From contig NZ_JANLJJ010000039.1 of assembly GCF_029255545.1 (NCBI RefSeq), positions 20,965 to 60,600 of the forward strand: DNA of 39,636 nt, written 5' to 3'. This DNA comes from Ferrovibrio sp. Lineage in GTDB: Bacteria; Pseudomonadota; Alphaproteobacteria; Ferrovibrionales; Ferrovibrionaceae. Below are positions 9,358 to 18,446 of this stretch, one piece after another. The notes beneath the pieces were generated by a model. It made no database searches. It had not been told where the DNA came from and saw only the letters and a program-made list of their open reading frames with translations. The position numbers and the translations under genes were made by a program. Position 1 is the first letter of the stretch. The number at the start of each line of letters is the position of its first letter.

Positions 9358-9386
9358 TTGACGCTTCCGGGGCACCTTCTTACCTT
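9358..9386 (+). promoter_or_regulatory. Putative sigma70 promoter of trxA
   Basis: TTGACG at 9358-9363 and TACCTT at 9381-9386 are separated by exactly 17 bases, about 70 bases before the trxA start. The same -35 hexamer and spacing recur before the threonine leader at 19925, which supports both calls. Confidence 0.6.
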
Positions 9387-9455
9387 TATCCGCCTCTGCT
9401 GGAGTCGCCTGATCAGGCTGCTCCCGGCACTCCCCATCCCAACGAGGATTCCCGC

Positions 9456-9779
9456 ATGTCCGCGCCCACCAAAGTTACCGATGCCTCCTTCGAGAGCGAC
9501 GTCCTCAAGTCTTCCAATGCCGTGCTGGTCGACTTCTGGGCCGAATGGTGCGGTCCCTGCAAACAGATCGCGCCCGCCCTGGACGAGATCGCCGGCGAGA
9601 TGGCCGGCAAGCTGACCATCGCCAAGGTCAATATCGACGAGAACCCGATGACGCCGTCGAAATTCGGCGTACGCGGCATTCCGACCCTGATCCTGTTCAA
9701 GGACGGCAAGCCGGTGTCCACCAAGGTCGGCTCGATGCCCAAGAGCCGCATCCTGGAGTGGATCAACTCGGCGATTTAA
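9456..9779 (+). CDS. trxA: Thioredoxin 1
   Basis: A 107-residue classic thioredoxin that reduces protein disulfides in the cytoplasm using electrons from thioredoxin reductase. The active site WCGPC is at residues 31-35 in [16 protein letters not shown], and the cis-proline is in [12 protein letters not shown]. The frame extends upstream to 9291, but the ATG at 9456 has GAGG at 9444-9447 and gives the normal length. Its stop overlaps the stop of the convergent folC gene, the usual alphaproteobacterial arrangement at the end of the trp/accD/folC cluster. Confidence 0.96.
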   Translation: MSAPTKVTDASFESDVLKSSNAVLVDFWAEWCGPCKQIAPALDEIAGEMAGKLTIAKVNIDENPMTPSKFGVRGIPTLILFKDGKPVSTKVGSMPKSRILEWINSAI

Positions 9780-11110
9780 GCATTTTCCGCTAACACCCGG
9801 CCCGCGAGATACAGCGAGCCGGTGATGATCACCCGGGCCGGTGCCGTCGAGGCATCGGCCCGGATCATATCTGCGATCTGCCGCATTGCGGTTTCGGCGC
9901 TCCCTGCTGACATGGCCTGAAGCCCGACGCTGCGCGCCGCAGCCGCCAGGTCTTCGGCCGACAGCGAATTCGCCTCGCCCGGAATGCTGATGCAGCATGC
10001 CGCCCGCATCAGCGGCGCCAGCGGCCGCAGCAGGCCGGCGGCATCCTTGGTGTTCAGCATGCCGGCCAGCAGCCAGGTTGGTTTCCGGGGCAGGGTTCGC
10101 AGCGTTTCGGCCAGGGCCACGCCGGCCATGGCGTTATGGGCGCCATCCAGCCACAACTCGGTGTCCGGCGGCAGCAGATCGACCAGCGGGCCTTTGTCCA
10201 GACGCTGCATGCGGGCTGGCCAATTTACCTCGCGCAGGCCGCGGGCGATGGCGGCTGTCGGAATCTCGAAGCCGGCCAGATTGCGCGCGCAGGCCACCGC
10301 CATGCCGGCATTGACGATCTGGTGCGCGCCCAGCAGGGCGGGGCGGGGCAGGTCGAGGTCCTGATCGCCCTGTCGCCACAGCATGCCGTCGGCGGTTTCG
10401 CGCACGATCCACTCGTGGCCGTGGCGGATCAGCGGCGCGCCGCAGGCCGCCGCCCGTGCTGCGATCACCGCCATCGCTTCATCGGGTTGCGGCCCGACCA
10501 CGCAGGACACACCAGGCTTGATGATGCCGGCCTTGGCTTCGGCGATTTTCGTGATGGTGTCGCCCAGGAAGGCGACATGGTCGATGCCGATCGGCGTGAT
10601 CGCGGTAAGTCGCGGCTGCGGGATCACGTTGGTGGTGTCGGCGATGCCGCCCAAACCGGTTTCCAGCAGCACCAGATCGGCCGGTGTTTCGGCGAAGGCC
10701 AGATAGGCGGCCGCCGTGGTGATCTCGAAAAAGGTGATCGGCTGACCGGCATTGACGTGTTCACAATGTTCCAGCAGGGCGATCAGCCTGTCGTCGTCGA
10801 TCAGGCGGCCAGCCAACCGGATACGCTCGTTGAACCGCACCAGATGCGGCGAGGTATAGGCATGCACGCGATAGCCGGCCGCCTCGGCCATGGCGCGCAG
10901 GAAGGCGGTGGTCGATCCCTTGCCCTTGCTGCCGGCCACGTGAAAGACCGGCGGCAGCGCCAGATGCGGATCGCCCAGCCGAGCCAGCAGGGCGCGGATG
11001 CGCTCCAGCGACAGATCGATCGCCTTGGGGTGCAGCGCCATCAGGCGCTGCAGGATGGCCCCGAGATGATCTTCCTTGGGGTCAGCGGGCGCGGGGCGCG
11101 GGGGCGCCAT
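9776..11110 (-). CDS. folC: Bifunctional folylpolyglutamate synthase / dihydrofolate synthase
   Basis: A 444-residue ATP-dependent ligase that adds L-glutamate to dihydropteroate and extends folate glutamate tails. The Mur-ligase-like ATP loop is [20 protein letters not shown]. The region [19 protein letters not shown] and the [14 protein letters not shown] segment follow, with the C-terminal domain starting around [11 protein letters not shown]. The ATG at 11110 was chosen. It lies 28 bases inside the end of accD, and residues upstream of it are low-complexity readings of the accD region. It is last in the minus-strand operon, converging on trxA. Confidence 0.94.
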   Translation of the reverse strand: MAPPRPAPADPKEDHLGAILQRLMALHPKAIDLSLERIRALLARLGDPHLALPPVFHVAGSKGKGSTTAFLRAMAEAAGYRVHAYTSPHLVRFNERIRLAGRLIDDDRLIALLEHCEHVNAGQPITFFEITTAAAYLAFAETPADLVLLETGLGGIADTTNVIPQPRLTAITPIGIDHVAFLGDTITKIAEAKAGIIKPGVSCVVGPQPDEAMAVIAARAAACGAPLIRHGHEWIVRETADGMLWRQGDQDLDLPRPALLGAHQIVNAGMAVACARNLAGFEIPTAAIARGLREVNWPARMQRLDKGPLVDLLPPDTELWLDGAHNAMAGVALAETLRTLPRKPTWLLAGMLNTKDAAGLLRPLAPLMRAACCISIPGEANSLSAEDLAAAARSVGLQAMSAGSAETAMRQIADMIRADASTAPARVIITGSLYLAGRVLAENA

Positions 11111-12029
11111 GCGGAATCTCACCGGTCGGCGGGATTTCCAGGCCCGGCCGCGGCAGCGACACCACATCGGCCTTCGGCGCCGGATCGAGCAGCAGGCTGA
11201 CGATGCGGCCCAGCGTGTCGCGCATCTCGCGGCGATGCACCACCATGTCCAGCATGCCATGCTCCAGCAGGTATTCGGCGCGCTGGAACCCCTCGGGCAG
11301 GGTCTCGCGGATGGTCTGCTCGATCACGCGCGGACCGGCGAAACCGATCAGAGCGCCCGGCTCGGCGATCTGGATGTCGCCCAGCATGGCATAAGACGCG
11401 GTGACGCCACCGGTGGTCGGATCGGTCAGCACCACGATGAAGGGCAGATGCGCCTCGCGCAGGCGCTGCACCGCGATCACGGTGCGCGGCATCTGCATCA
11501 GGCTCAGGATTCCTTCCTGCATGCGGGCGCCGCCGGCGGCCGCGAACAGGATCAGCGCGGCGCGCTGGGTGATCGCCAGGTTGGCGGCGGCGATCAGCGC
11601 CTCGCCGGTGGCCATGCCCATCGAGCCGCCCATGAAGGCGAAGTTCTGCACGGCGATCACGGTATCCTGCTCATGCAGGGTGCCATGGGCAACGGCGAAG
11701 GCATCGCGCTGGCCGGTCTTGGCGCGGGCATCTTTCAGACGGTCGGGGTATTTCTTGGAATCGCGGAAATGCAGCGGGTCCTGCAGCACGTCGGGCAATT
11801 CGATGGTCTGGTATTCGCCCTTGTCGAACAGCGCGGCGAAACGCTCCTTCGGCCCGATGCGCAGATGGTGGTCGCATTTCGGGCAGACATGCTGATTCTC
11901 TTCCAGTTCCTTGGCATAGATCATCTGCCCGCAGCTCGGGCATTTCTTCCAAAGATTGTCCGGCGTGTCTTTCTTGGTGCGGGTGATCTCGCGGATCTTG
12001 GGCAGGACGGTACGGGTCAACCAGTTCAT
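11082..12029 (-). CDS. accD: Acetyl-CoA carboxylase carboxyltransferase subunit beta
   Basis: A 315-residue beta subunit of the carboxyltransferase that makes malonyl-CoA for fatty-acid synthesis together with AccA. An N-terminal four-Cys zinc ribbon is visible ([18 protein letters not shown], then CPKCDHHLR), followed by the crotonase-like carboxyltransferase domain with [21 protein letters not shown] and [19 protein letters not shown]. The start at 12029 has an AAGGAG ribosome-binding site. It follows trpA by 19 bases and overlaps folC by 28, in the conserved trpBA-accD-folC order. Confidence 0.96.
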   Translation of the reverse strand: MNWLTRTVLPKIREITRTKKDTPDNLWKKCPSCGQMIYAKELEENQHVCPKCDHHLRIGPKERFAALFDKGEYQTIELPDVLQDPLHFRDSKKYPDRLKDARAKTGQRDAFAVAHGTLHEQDTVIAVQNFAFMGGSMGMATGEALIAAANLAITQRAALILFAAAGGARMQEGILSLMQMPRTVIAVQRLREAHLPFIVVLTDPTTGGVTASYAMLGDIQIAEPGALIGFAGPRVIEQTIRETLPEGFQRAEYLLEHGMLDMVVHRREMRDTLGRIVSLLLDPAPKADVVSLPRPGLEIPPTGEIPHGAPAPRAR

Positions 12030-12048
12030 GGCGATGCTCCTTAAACCT

Positions 12049-12870
12049 TCAGGCGGCGGCCTTGGCGACGCCGCGGATGGCCTTGCTCAGGTCGCGCACC
12101 AGGGCCAGCACATGGTCGGCCGGGTCGATGCCCTTGATCTGGGCCTCCGCCACGCGTTCCACAAGGGCGGTACCGACCACGGCGGCATCGGCCACCCTGG
12201 CAATCTCGGCGGCGCGCTTGCCGTCACGGATGCCGAACCCGACGGCGACGGGGATTTTCGTGTGCTTCTTGATACGCGCCACCGCCTTGCCCACCGCATC
12301 CGGGTCGGCCGCGGCCGCGCCGGTGATGCCGGCGATCGAGACGTAGTAGAGGAAGCCCGAGGTATTGGCCAGCACGGCGGGCAGGCGCTGCTCGTCGGTG
12401 GTCGGCGTCGCCAGGCGGATGAAATGGATGCCGGCCTTTACGGCGGGAAGGCAGAGCTCGTCGTCCTCTTCCGGCGGCAGGTCGACCACGATCAGGCCGT
12501 CGACGCCAGCTGCCTTGGCATCGACCAGGAACCGGTCGACGCCATAGGCCGAAATGGGGTTGAAATAGCCCATCAGCACGATCGGCGTGTCGTTGTCCTT
12601 CTGGCGGAAGTCGCGCACCAGCTTCAGCGTCATCTGCATGCTGGCGCCCTTGGCCAAGGCGCGCAGGCCGGCGGCCTCGATGGAGGGACCATCGGCCATC
12701 GGATCGCTGAAGGGCATGCCGAGTTCGATCACATCGGCGCCGGCGGCGGGCAAGCCGGCCAGCAGGCGGGCGCAGGTCTCGTGATCCGGATCGCCGGCGG
12801 TGATGAAGGTGACGAAGCCGGCACGGCCTTCGGCCCTCAGCGCGGCAAAGCGTTTGTCGATGCGGCTCAC
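12049..12870 (-). CDS. trpA: Tryptophan synthase alpha subunit
   Basis: A 273-residue TIM-barrel subunit that cleaves indole-3-glycerol phosphate to indole and glyceraldehyde 3-phosphate. The catalytic Glu49 and Asp60 fall at the same numbers as in the enterobacterial enzyme ([16 protein letters not shown]). The phosphate-binding end [17 protein letters not shown] and VVGTALVE are present. The start overlaps the trpB stop by 4 bases, consistent with coupled translation of the alpha2beta2 complex. Confidence 0.97.
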   Translation of the reverse strand: MSRIDKRFAALRAEGRAGFVTFITAGDPDHETCARLLAGLPAAGADVIELGMPFSDPMADGPSIEAAGLRALAKGASMQMTLKLVRDFRQKDNDTPIVLMGYFNPISAYGVDRFLVDAKAAGVDGLIVVDLPPEEDDELCLPAVKAGIHFIRLATPTTDEQRLPAVLANTSGFLYYVSIAGITGAAAADPDAVGKAVARIKKHTKIPVAVGFGIRDGKRAAEIARVADAAVVGTALVERVAEAQIKGIDPADHVLALVRDLSKAIRGVAKAAA

Positions 12871-14078
12871 AGCTTCACCCCCAGCGCCTTGGCAACGGTG
12901 TAGATATCCTTGTCGCCGCGGCCCGACAGGCAGACCGCCATCAGGTGGTCTTTTGGCAGCTTCGGCGCCAGCTTGATCACATGGGCCAGCGCATGGCTCG
13001 ATTCCAGCGCCGGGATGATGCCCTCCAGCCGCGAGCAGAGCTGGAAGGCATCGAGCGCTTCCTTGTCCGTGGCCGAGACGTAGTTGGCGCGACCGACATC
13101 ATGCAGCCAGGCATGCTCCGGGCCGATGCCGGGATAATCCAGGCCGGCGGAAATGGTGTGCGCCTCGGTGATCTGGCCGTCGGCATCCTGCAGCAGATAG
13201 GTGCGGTTGCCATGCAGCACGCCGGGCACGCCCTTGGCCAATGATGCGGCATGGCGCGTGGTCTCAAGCCCTTCGCCGGCCGCCTCGACAGCATAGATCT
13301 GCACGTCCTTGTCGTCGAGGAAGGGGTGGAACAGGCCCATCGCATTCGAGCCGCCGCCGATGCAGGCGACCAGGCTGTCGGGGATGCGGCCTTCCTTTTC
13401 CATCATCTGGACGCGGGTTTCCTCGCCGATCACCGACTGGAAGTCGCGCACCAGCATCGGATAGGGATGTGGGCCGGCCACGGTGCCGATGATGTAGAAG
13501 GTGTCGTGCACGTTGGTGACCCAGTCGCGCAGGGCCTCGTTCATCGCATCCTTCAGCGTGCGCGAGCCGGATTTCACCGCGCGCACCTCGGCGCCGAGCA
13601 GCTTCATGCGGAACACGTTGGGCTGCTGGCGCTCGATATCGACTTCGCCCATGTAGATCACGCAGGGCAGGCCGAAACGCGCCGCCACGGTGGCGGTGGC
13701 CACGCCATGCTGGCCGGCGCCGGTTTCGGCGATGATGCGCGTCTTGCCCATGCGCTTGGCCAGCAGGATCTGGCCGATGCAGTTGTTGATCTTGTGCGCG
13801 CCGGTGTGGTTCAGCTCCTCGCGCTTGAAATAGATCTTGGCGCCGCCGAGATGCTTGGTGAACGGCTCGGCGTAATAGAGCGGGCTGGGCCGGCCGACGT
13901 AATCCTTCAGCAGGTAGTCCATCTCGGCCCTGAAGGCCGGATCGCTCTTGGCGGCGGCGTAATGCTTTTCCAGGTCGAGGATCAGCGGCATCAGCGTCTC
14001 GGCGACGAAACGCCCGCCGAACTTGCCGAAATGGCCCTTTTCATCGGGGCCGGAGCGATAGGAATTCAGCATGGTCAT
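12867..14078 (-). CDS. trpB: Tryptophan synthase beta subunit
   Basis: A 403-residue PLP enzyme that joins indole to serine. The PLP lysine is Lys96 in [16 protein letters not shown], and the phosphate-binding [13 protein letters not shown] and the C-terminal [11 protein letters not shown] are intact. Length and start ([25 protein letters not shown]) match the family. It precedes trpA with a 4-base overlap and follows trpF by 21 bases. Confidence 0.97.
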   Translation of the reverse strand: MTMLNSYRSGPDEKGHFGKFGGRFVAETLMPLILDLEKHYAAAKSDPAFRAEMDYLLKDYVGRPSPLYYAEPFTKHLGGAKIYFKREELNHTGAHKINNCIGQILLAKRMGKTRIIAETGAGQHGVATATVAARFGLPCVIYMGEVDIERQQPNVFRMKLLGAEVRAVKSGSRTLKDAMNEALRDWVTNVHDTFYIIGTVAGPHPYPMLVRDFQSVIGEETRVQMMEKEGRIPDSLVACIGGGSNAMGLFHPFLDDKDVQIYAVEAAGEGLETTRHAASLAKGVPGVLHGNRTYLLQDADGQITEAHTISAGLDYPGIGPEHAWLHDVGRANYVSATDKEALDAFQLCSRLEGIIPALESSHALAHVIKLAPKLPKDHLMAVCLSGRGDKDIYTVAKALGVKL

Positions 14079-14099
14079 CGGTTCGGTCCTGAAAAAGCG

Positions 14100-14741
14100 T
14101 CAGAGGCGGCGGGCGGCGTCGAGGAAGGCGCGGATCCTGGCCGGATCCTTCTTCCCCGGGGCGCTTTCCACCCCCGATGATACGTCGACGGCACTGGCGC
14201 CGGATTGCTCCACCGCCAAAGAAATATTCTCCGGCGTCAGGCCACCCGAGAGCAGCCAGGGCCGGTTGAACTTCGCGCCCTGCAGGATGCTCCAGTCAAA
14301 GCTGGCGGCGTTGCCGCCCGGCCGGGTGGCGCCCTTGGGCGGGGCGGCATCGAACATCAGCCAGTCCACCACATCCTCATAGGCCCTGGCCGCCTTCAGG
14401 TCGGCCCTGGTCGAGACCTTGATCGCCTTGATGATCGGCAGGCCGAAATAGATGCTGATGGCGCGGCAGCGTTCCGGCGTCTCGTCGCCATGCAGCTGCA
14501 AAAGGTCGAGCCGCGCCCTGGCCAGGATTTTGTCGAGGAAATCGGTTTCCGGATCGACGAAGACGCCGACGCGGTCGATCCCTGACGGCACGTCGCGCAA
14601 CAGTTCTTCCGCCTGCTCGGCCGAAAGGTTGCGCGGCGAGGCCGGAAAGAACACGAAGCCCAGCATGTCGGCGCCGTGCTGCACGGCGGTCTCCACGGCG
14701 GCGGCATCGGTCAGGCCGCAGATCTTGGTCAGCACCGGCAT
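14100..14741 (-). CDS. trpF: Phosphoribosylanthranilate isomerase
   Basis: A 213-residue TIM-barrel enzyme of tryptophan synthesis (Amadori rearrangement of phosphoribosylanthranilate). The general-base Cys8 is in LTKICGLTD, the general acid Asp region is AVDVSSGVESAPGKKD, and LLQLHGDETPERC is typical of the family. The frame continues upstream through pyrF, but the ATG at 14741 gives the canonical N-terminus and lies 2 bases after the pyrF stop. It is part of the pyrF-trpF-trpB-trpA run. Confidence 0.95.
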   Translation of the reverse strand: MPVLTKICGLTDAAAVETAVQHGADMLGFVFFPASPRNLSAEQAEELLRDVPSGIDRVGVFVDPETDFLDKILARARLDLLQLHGDETPERCRAISIYFGLPIIKAIKVSTRADLKAARAYEDVVDWLMFDAAPPKGATRPGGNAASFDWSILQGAKFNRPWLLSGGLTPENISLAVEQSGASAVDVSSGVESAPGKKDPARIRAFLDAARRL

Positions 14742-14743
14742 GG

Positions 14744-15475
14744 TTACACGGCCACCGTTTCGCGCAGTTCCTGCGCGATGGCCCTGGCGCTGGCCTCGGG
14801 GCTGTCGGCCTCGGTGATCGGCCGGCCGATCACCAGATGGTCGGCGCCGAGCCTGAAGGCCTCGCCCGGCGTCATCACGCGTTTCTGGTCGCCAGCCGCC
14901 GAACCTTTCGGCCGGATGCCCGGCACCACCAGCTTGAAATCGGGGCCGCAGGCCTGGCGCAGCATCTCGATTTCGGTGGCGGCGCAGATCACGCCATCGG
15001 CGCCGTTCTCCTGCGCCAGTTTGGCCAGCCGCACCACATAGGCGCTGACGTCCTCGGTCACGCCAATCGCGCGCAGGTCGGCGGTATCCAGCGAGGTCAG
15101 CGCGGTGACCGCCAGGATCATCGGCTTCTGCTTGGCGGCGCGCGCGGCCTCGACGGCGGCGCGGATCATCGCCGGCCCGCCTGAGGCATGCACGGTGAGC
15201 ATCATCGGGCCCATGGCGGCGGCGGCCGAGCGCACCGCGCCGGCCACGGTGTTGGGAATGTCGTGGAATTTCAGGTCGAGGAACAGCGGCGTGCCCTGGG
15301 GCAGGATGGCGCGGACCTCGGCGGGGCCGTGGGCGGTGAAGAATTCCTTGCCCAGCTTGACCCCGAAACCGGCGGCGGCGGCGGCACGGGCGCAGCGGGT
15401 GGCGAAGGCCAGTTCGATGGTGTCGATGGCGCAGAAGACGGGGGCGATGCGGCCCGGATTGGCTGTCTGAGGCAT
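14744..15475 (-). CDS. pyrF: Orotidine 5'-phosphate decarboxylase
   Basis: A 243-residue enzyme making UMP from OMP in pyrimidine synthesis. The catalytic set is visible: Asp18 in FCAIDTIEL, Lys40 in GVKLGKEFF, and the Asp67-Lys69-Asp72 array in LFLDLKFHDIPNTV. The phosphate-binding VVPGIRPKGSAAGDQKR and LVIGRPITEADSPEA close the barrel. It is the first gene of the minus-strand cluster, divergent from the deacetylase 71 bases away. Its pairing with trpF is a common alphaproteobacterial arrangement. Confidence 0.95.
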   Translation of the reverse strand: MPQTANPGRIAPVFCAIDTIELAFATRCARAAAAAGFGVKLGKEFFTAHGPAEVRAILPQGTPLFLDLKFHDIPNTVAGAVRSAAAAMGPMMLTVHASGGPAMIRAAVEAARAAKQKPMILAVTALTSLDTADLRAIGVTEDVSAYVVRLAKLAQENGADGVICAATEIEMLRQACGPDFKLVVPGIRPKGSAAGDQKRVMTPGEAFRLGADHLVIGRPITEADSPEASARAIAQELRETVAV

Positions 15476-15546
15476 GGGCCGGGCTTATAGCGGAAACTGC
15501 CGGCCAAGTCTCCCCTTTGCCGCGTGGCCGGGCTATGCTGGCGGCC

Positions 15547-16587
15547 ATGAAAACCCGGAAATTTACCTTTTCTGCCATGGGGCTGGCCGCGACCCTGGCC
15601 TGCGCCGCCCCGGCCGCCAGCGCTGATCATGCCAGCATCCTGATGTACCACCGCTTCGGCGAGAATACCGTGCCGAGCACCAACATCCGGCTGGAGCAGT
15701 TCGACGCCCATATCGCCGAGCTGACCTCGGGCAAATACCACGTGCTGCCGCTGCCCGAGATCGTGGCCATGCTGAAAGCCGGGCAGGCGCTGCCCGACCG
15801 CGCGGTCGCGATCACCGCCGACGACGCCTATGTCTCGGCCCTCACCGAGGGCTGGCCGCGCCTGAAGAAAGCCGGCCTGCCGTTCACGCTGTTCGTCGCC
15901 ACCGAGCCGGTGACCTCGAAGCTGCGCGGTTATCTGACCTGGGACCAGATCCGGCAGCTCAAGAAAGAGGGCGTCACCATTGGCGCCCACAGCCACCGCC
16001 ATCCCTCGCTGCCGGGCTTAAGCCCGGAAAAAGCCCGCGAGGACCTGGAAACCTCGATGCGTCTGTTCGAGCAGGAACTGGGCGAAAAACCCGCCCTGTT
16101 CGCTTATCCCTTCGGCGAATGGGATGCCATGTCGCTCAAGCTGGTGAAGGACATGGGCTACAGTGTCGCCTTCGGCCAGCATTCCGGCATCGCCCACTCA
16201 AAACACGACATGTTCTGGCTGCCGCGGTTTCCGATGAACGAAAGCTTTGGCAGCGTCGAGCGCGTGCGCCAGGCGCTGAATGCCCTGCCGCTGCCGGTCA
16301 GCGACGTCGAGCCGGCCGACGTGCTGGTGAAGCTGGGCCAGACGCCCAACCCGCCGACGCTGCGCTTCACGGTGGCGCCGGGCATCGAGCGGCTGAACCA
16401 GATGGTCTGCTATACCGGCCAGGGCAAACCGATCCAGCCCAGGACGGTGAGTGGCGCCGAACGCCGTTATGAACTGAAGCCGCCCGAGGCCTTCGCCCCG
16501 CCGCGCGACCGTATCAGTTGCACGCTGCCGTCGGCCGAACAGGGCCGCTTCCGCTGGTTTGGCATCCAGTTCACGGTGATGAAGTAG
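15547..16587 (+). CDS. Secreted polysaccharide deacetylase family protein
   Basis: A 346-residue protein with a cleavable signal peptide (about residues 1-26, ending PAASA) and a NodB-homology domain. The metal-binding and catalytic motif TADDAY is at residues 90-95, where the usual form is TFDDGY. The zinc histidines are in GAHSHRHPSL (His148 and His152). FAYPFGEWD is the third motif. A C-terminal extension of about 110 residues has no domain I recognise. It probably deacetylates an N-acetylated polysaccharide in the envelope, substrate unknown. An alternative ATG at 15535 would add four residues, and neither start has a clear ribosome-binding site. Confidence 0.87.
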   Translation: MKTRKFTFSAMGLAATLACAAPAASADHASILMYHRFGENTVPSTNIRLEQFDAHIAELTSGKYHVLPLPEIVAMLKAGQALPDRAVAITADDAYVSALTEGWPRLKKAGLPFTLFVATEPVTSKLRGYLTWDQIRQLKKEGVTIGAHSHRHPSLPGLSPEKAREDLETSMRLFEQELGEKPALFAYPFGEWDAMSLKLVKDMGYSVAFGQHSGIAHSKHDMFWLPRFPMNESFGSVERVRQALNALPLPVSDVEPADVLVKLGQTPNPPTLRFTVAPGIERLNQMVCYTGQGKPIQPRTVSGAERRYELKPPEAFAPPRDRISCTLPSAEQGRFRWFGIQFTVMK

Positions 16588-16929
16588 CGGTTTGTTGCCC
16601 CGGTTCCGGCTAACGCATTGATTGGAAAAGGCCGGATTCGACCCGGCTGAAGCCGGTTGGCGACCAATGCCGGCCCGTTGGCGGCCAGTTCGATCCAAGT
16701 GATGGCCAATTGAAGCCAGTTGGATGCCAATTCGATCCCGTTCGATCCGATTGGATCCCATTCGATCCCATGGGCGGCCGGGGCAGTGTGCAGATTCACG
16801 ATGGGCAAGAACGGATAATCTGGAACATATAGGAAACATTTTCCTTACGACTAGAGGTCATCACTCCGCAAGATTTATCAAACCGGCCTCTGCTAGCGTT
16901 CGTCTCAGTCACTCACCGCCGAGGCCGTC
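16588..16929. other. Intergenic region with degenerate 10-base tandem repeats
   Basis: No gene is supported in this 342-base gap. Bases 16731-16770 hold four head-to-tail 10-base units that start at 16731, 16741, 16751 and 16761, reading TTCGATCC (once TTGGATCC) plus two variable bases. More degenerate units extend upstream to about 16656, including TTCGATCC at 16689-16696, TTGAAGCCAG at 16710 and TTGGATGCCA at 16720. Downstream is AT-richer sequence likely to hold the promoter of the AraC-type gene. Confidence 0.6.
16831..16845. promoter_or_regulatory. Palindrome AGGAAA-CAT-TTTCCT upstream of the AraC-type gene
   Basis: A perfect 6-base inverted repeat with a 3-base centre lies 85 bases before the regulator start, in the AT-rich part of the gap. 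It may be an operator for autoregulation. AraC proteins usually bind direct repeats, so the link is weak. Confidence 0.3.
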
Positions 16930-17802
16930 ATGTCCGTGTCCCCGCCATCCGAGTCCACCAGCCAGGCCGGTTACGTCCGCCGCTTCACCCGCGTCGTGGA
17001 ATACATCTACGCCCATCTGGATGAGGCGCCCGACCTCAACACCCTGGCCGATGTGGCCGCGCTCTCGCCCTGGCACTGGCACCGCACCTGGCAGGCGGTC
17101 TATGGCGAGTCCGTCGTCAACACCGTGAAACGCCTGCGGCTGCAACGCGCCGCCGCCGACCTGGCCCATACCGACATGGCGCTGGACGCCATCTGGCCGC
17201 GCGCCGGTTATGGCAGCCTGGCGGCCTTCACCCGCGCCTTCCGCGATGCCTATGGCCTGCCGCCGGCGGAATTCCGCAAGGCGGGCAGCCATACCCGCTT
17301 TGCCATGCTCAATGCCCCGAAAGGATTTTCGCTTATGCATGACGTCGCGATCAAAACCCTGCCGCCTGTTTCGCTGGCCGTGATCCCGCACAAGGGTTCG
17401 TACATGGAAATCGGCAAGGCCTTCGAGATGCTGTTCGGCACGCTGGGGGCGCGGAATCTTCTCAGGCCGGACCTGTGCATGAAGGGCCTGTTCTATTCCG
17501 ATCCGACCGCGGTGCCCGAGGCCGAGCTGCGATCGGCCGCCGCCATCGTGCTCCCCGACGCGCAATTCCCCGTCGAGGCGCCGTTGCAGCGCGCCGAACT
17601 GCGCGGCGGCGAGTATGCCGTGCTGCGCCACAAGGGGCCGTATTCCGGCATGAAGGCGGCCTATGACTGGCTGTTCGGCGAGTGGCTGGTGAAATCGGGC
17701 CGCGAGGCCGCCGATGCGCCGGTGTTTGAGGATTACCTCAACAACCCGCGCGAAGTGCCGCCCACCGAGCTGCTCACCGATATCTGTTTGCCGCTGAAGT
17801 GA
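16930..17802 (+). CDS. AraC-family transcriptional regulator with GyrI-like effector domain
   Basis: A 290-residue regulator. The two AraC helix-turn-helix motifs are N-terminal (about residues 15-112: LDEAPDLNTLADVAALSPWHWHRTWQ, then AGYGSLAAFTRAFRDAYGLPPAEFRK). A GyrI/SbmC/Rob-type ligand-binding domain follows (about 135-290: VAIKTLPPVSLAVIPHKGSYMEI and GGEYAVLRHKGPYSGMKAAYDWLFGEWL). This order, HTH first, is that of Rob-like regulators, which sense hydrophobic or cationic small molecules. The target is unknown; neighbouring genes do not point to one. A 12-base hairpin overlaps the stop codon. Confidence 0.9.
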   Translation: MSVSPPSESTSQAGYVRRFTRVVEYIYAHLDEAPDLNTLADVAALSPWHWHRTWQAVYGESVVNTVKRLRLQRAAADLAHTDMALDAIWPRAGYGSLAAFTRAFRDAYGLPPAEFRKAGSHTRFAMLNAPKGFSLMHDVAIKTLPPVSLAVIPHKGSYMEIGKAFEMLFGTLGARNLLRPDLCMKGLFYSDPTAVPEAELRSAAAIVLPDAQFPVEAPLQRAELRGGEYAVLRHKGPYSGMKAAYDWLFGEWLVKSGREAADAPVFEDYLNNPREVPPTELLTDICLPLK

Positions 17803-17826
17803 CCGCAGCATCCTATGCTGCGGTCA
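17800..17826 (+). terminator. Hairpin overlapping the regulator stop codon, terminator-like
   Basis: Bases 17800-17811 pair perfectly with 17815-17826 across a 3-base loop (TGACCGCAGCAT / ATGCTGCGGTCA). The left arm starts with the TGA stop itself. Only a short TTTT occurs 9 bases downstream, so termination may be inefficient. Confidence 0.5.
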
Positions 17827-17933
17827 CCCCGGGCTTTTGACCTGGGGTCTCATTGAGAGACGTGGTGAATGAAATGGGATGCCGGCCCGGGAAAACTCTC
17901 TGGGGCTGGCAGGACGTCAGGAGAGTGAAAACC

Positions 17934-18365
17934 ATGCCGACATCCTGGACCGACAAATTGCGCAACGGCCGGCCGCACCAGGTGAAGCGCGTGCCGATCG
18001 ATATCGCCGGCATGAAGGCGGGGCAGGTGATGCTGGTGCCCTCGCCGCAACTGGTGGACGGCTTCATCCGCCGCTTGCCGAAAGGCCGTGGCATGGCGCT
18101 GCCGGAGCTGCGCCTGGCGATGGCGCGGCGCCATCGCGCCGAAGTGACCTGCCCGATCACCATGGGCTTCCAGTTGCGCATCGTGGCCGAGGCGGCCTGG
18201 GAGATGCATAACGCCGGCGCGAAGCCGGCCGACCTGGCGCCGGTCTGGCGCGTGCTGGACGATGCGTCGCCCACCCTGAAGAAACTGTCGCGGCCCGCGA
18301 TCGCCTTCATGCGCGAATGCCGGCGCCGGGAAGGCTTGCCAGCACGGCCACCCGACGCGCTATAG
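17934..18365 (+). CDS. Conserved hypothetical protein
   Basis: A 143-residue soluble protein that I do not assign to a function. Visible features are an amphipathic start (TSWTDKLRNGRPHQVKRVPID), a central RLPKGRGMALPELRLAMARRHRAEVTCPITMGFQLRI stretch and a helical C-terminus ending in basic residues. The order of a basic helix, a TCPITxGF motif and a WRVLDDASPTLKKLS segment resembles small conserved proteins I have seen in proteobacteria, without a secure name. The ATG at 17934 was preferred over upstream starts because AGGAGAG lies at 17919-17925. It is a single gene between the regulator and the amidase. Confidence 0.75.
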   Translation: MPTSWTDKLRNGRPHQVKRVPIDIAGMKAGQVMLVPSPQLVDGFIRRLPKGRGMALPELRLAMARRHRAEVTCPITMGFQLRIVAEAAWEMHNAGAKPADLAPVWRVLDDASPTLKKLSRPAIAFMRECRRREGLPARPPDAL

Positions 18366-18407
18366 TGCCGACACCGCCGCCGGTCCAGGCAGCGCGGCCC
18401 CGCCTAC

Positions 18408-18433
18408 ATACATCATATCCCCATACATCATAT
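18408..18433. repeat. Direct repeat ATACATCATAT upstream of the amidase gene
   Basis: The 11-base sequence ATACATCATAT occurs at 18408-18418 and again at 18423-18433, a 15-base period, ending just before the amidase ribosome-binding site (GGAGAG, 18437-18442). It is AT-rich against a GC-rich background and could be a regulator site close to the translation start, or a small local duplication. Confidence 0.45.
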
Positions 18434-18446
18434 TTTGGAGAGTCGT

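Noticed and set aside
16689-16770. TTCGATCC motifs resembling tRNA T arms
   Set aside because: No acceptor or anticodon stems can be formed around them; they are units of a 10-base tandem repeat.
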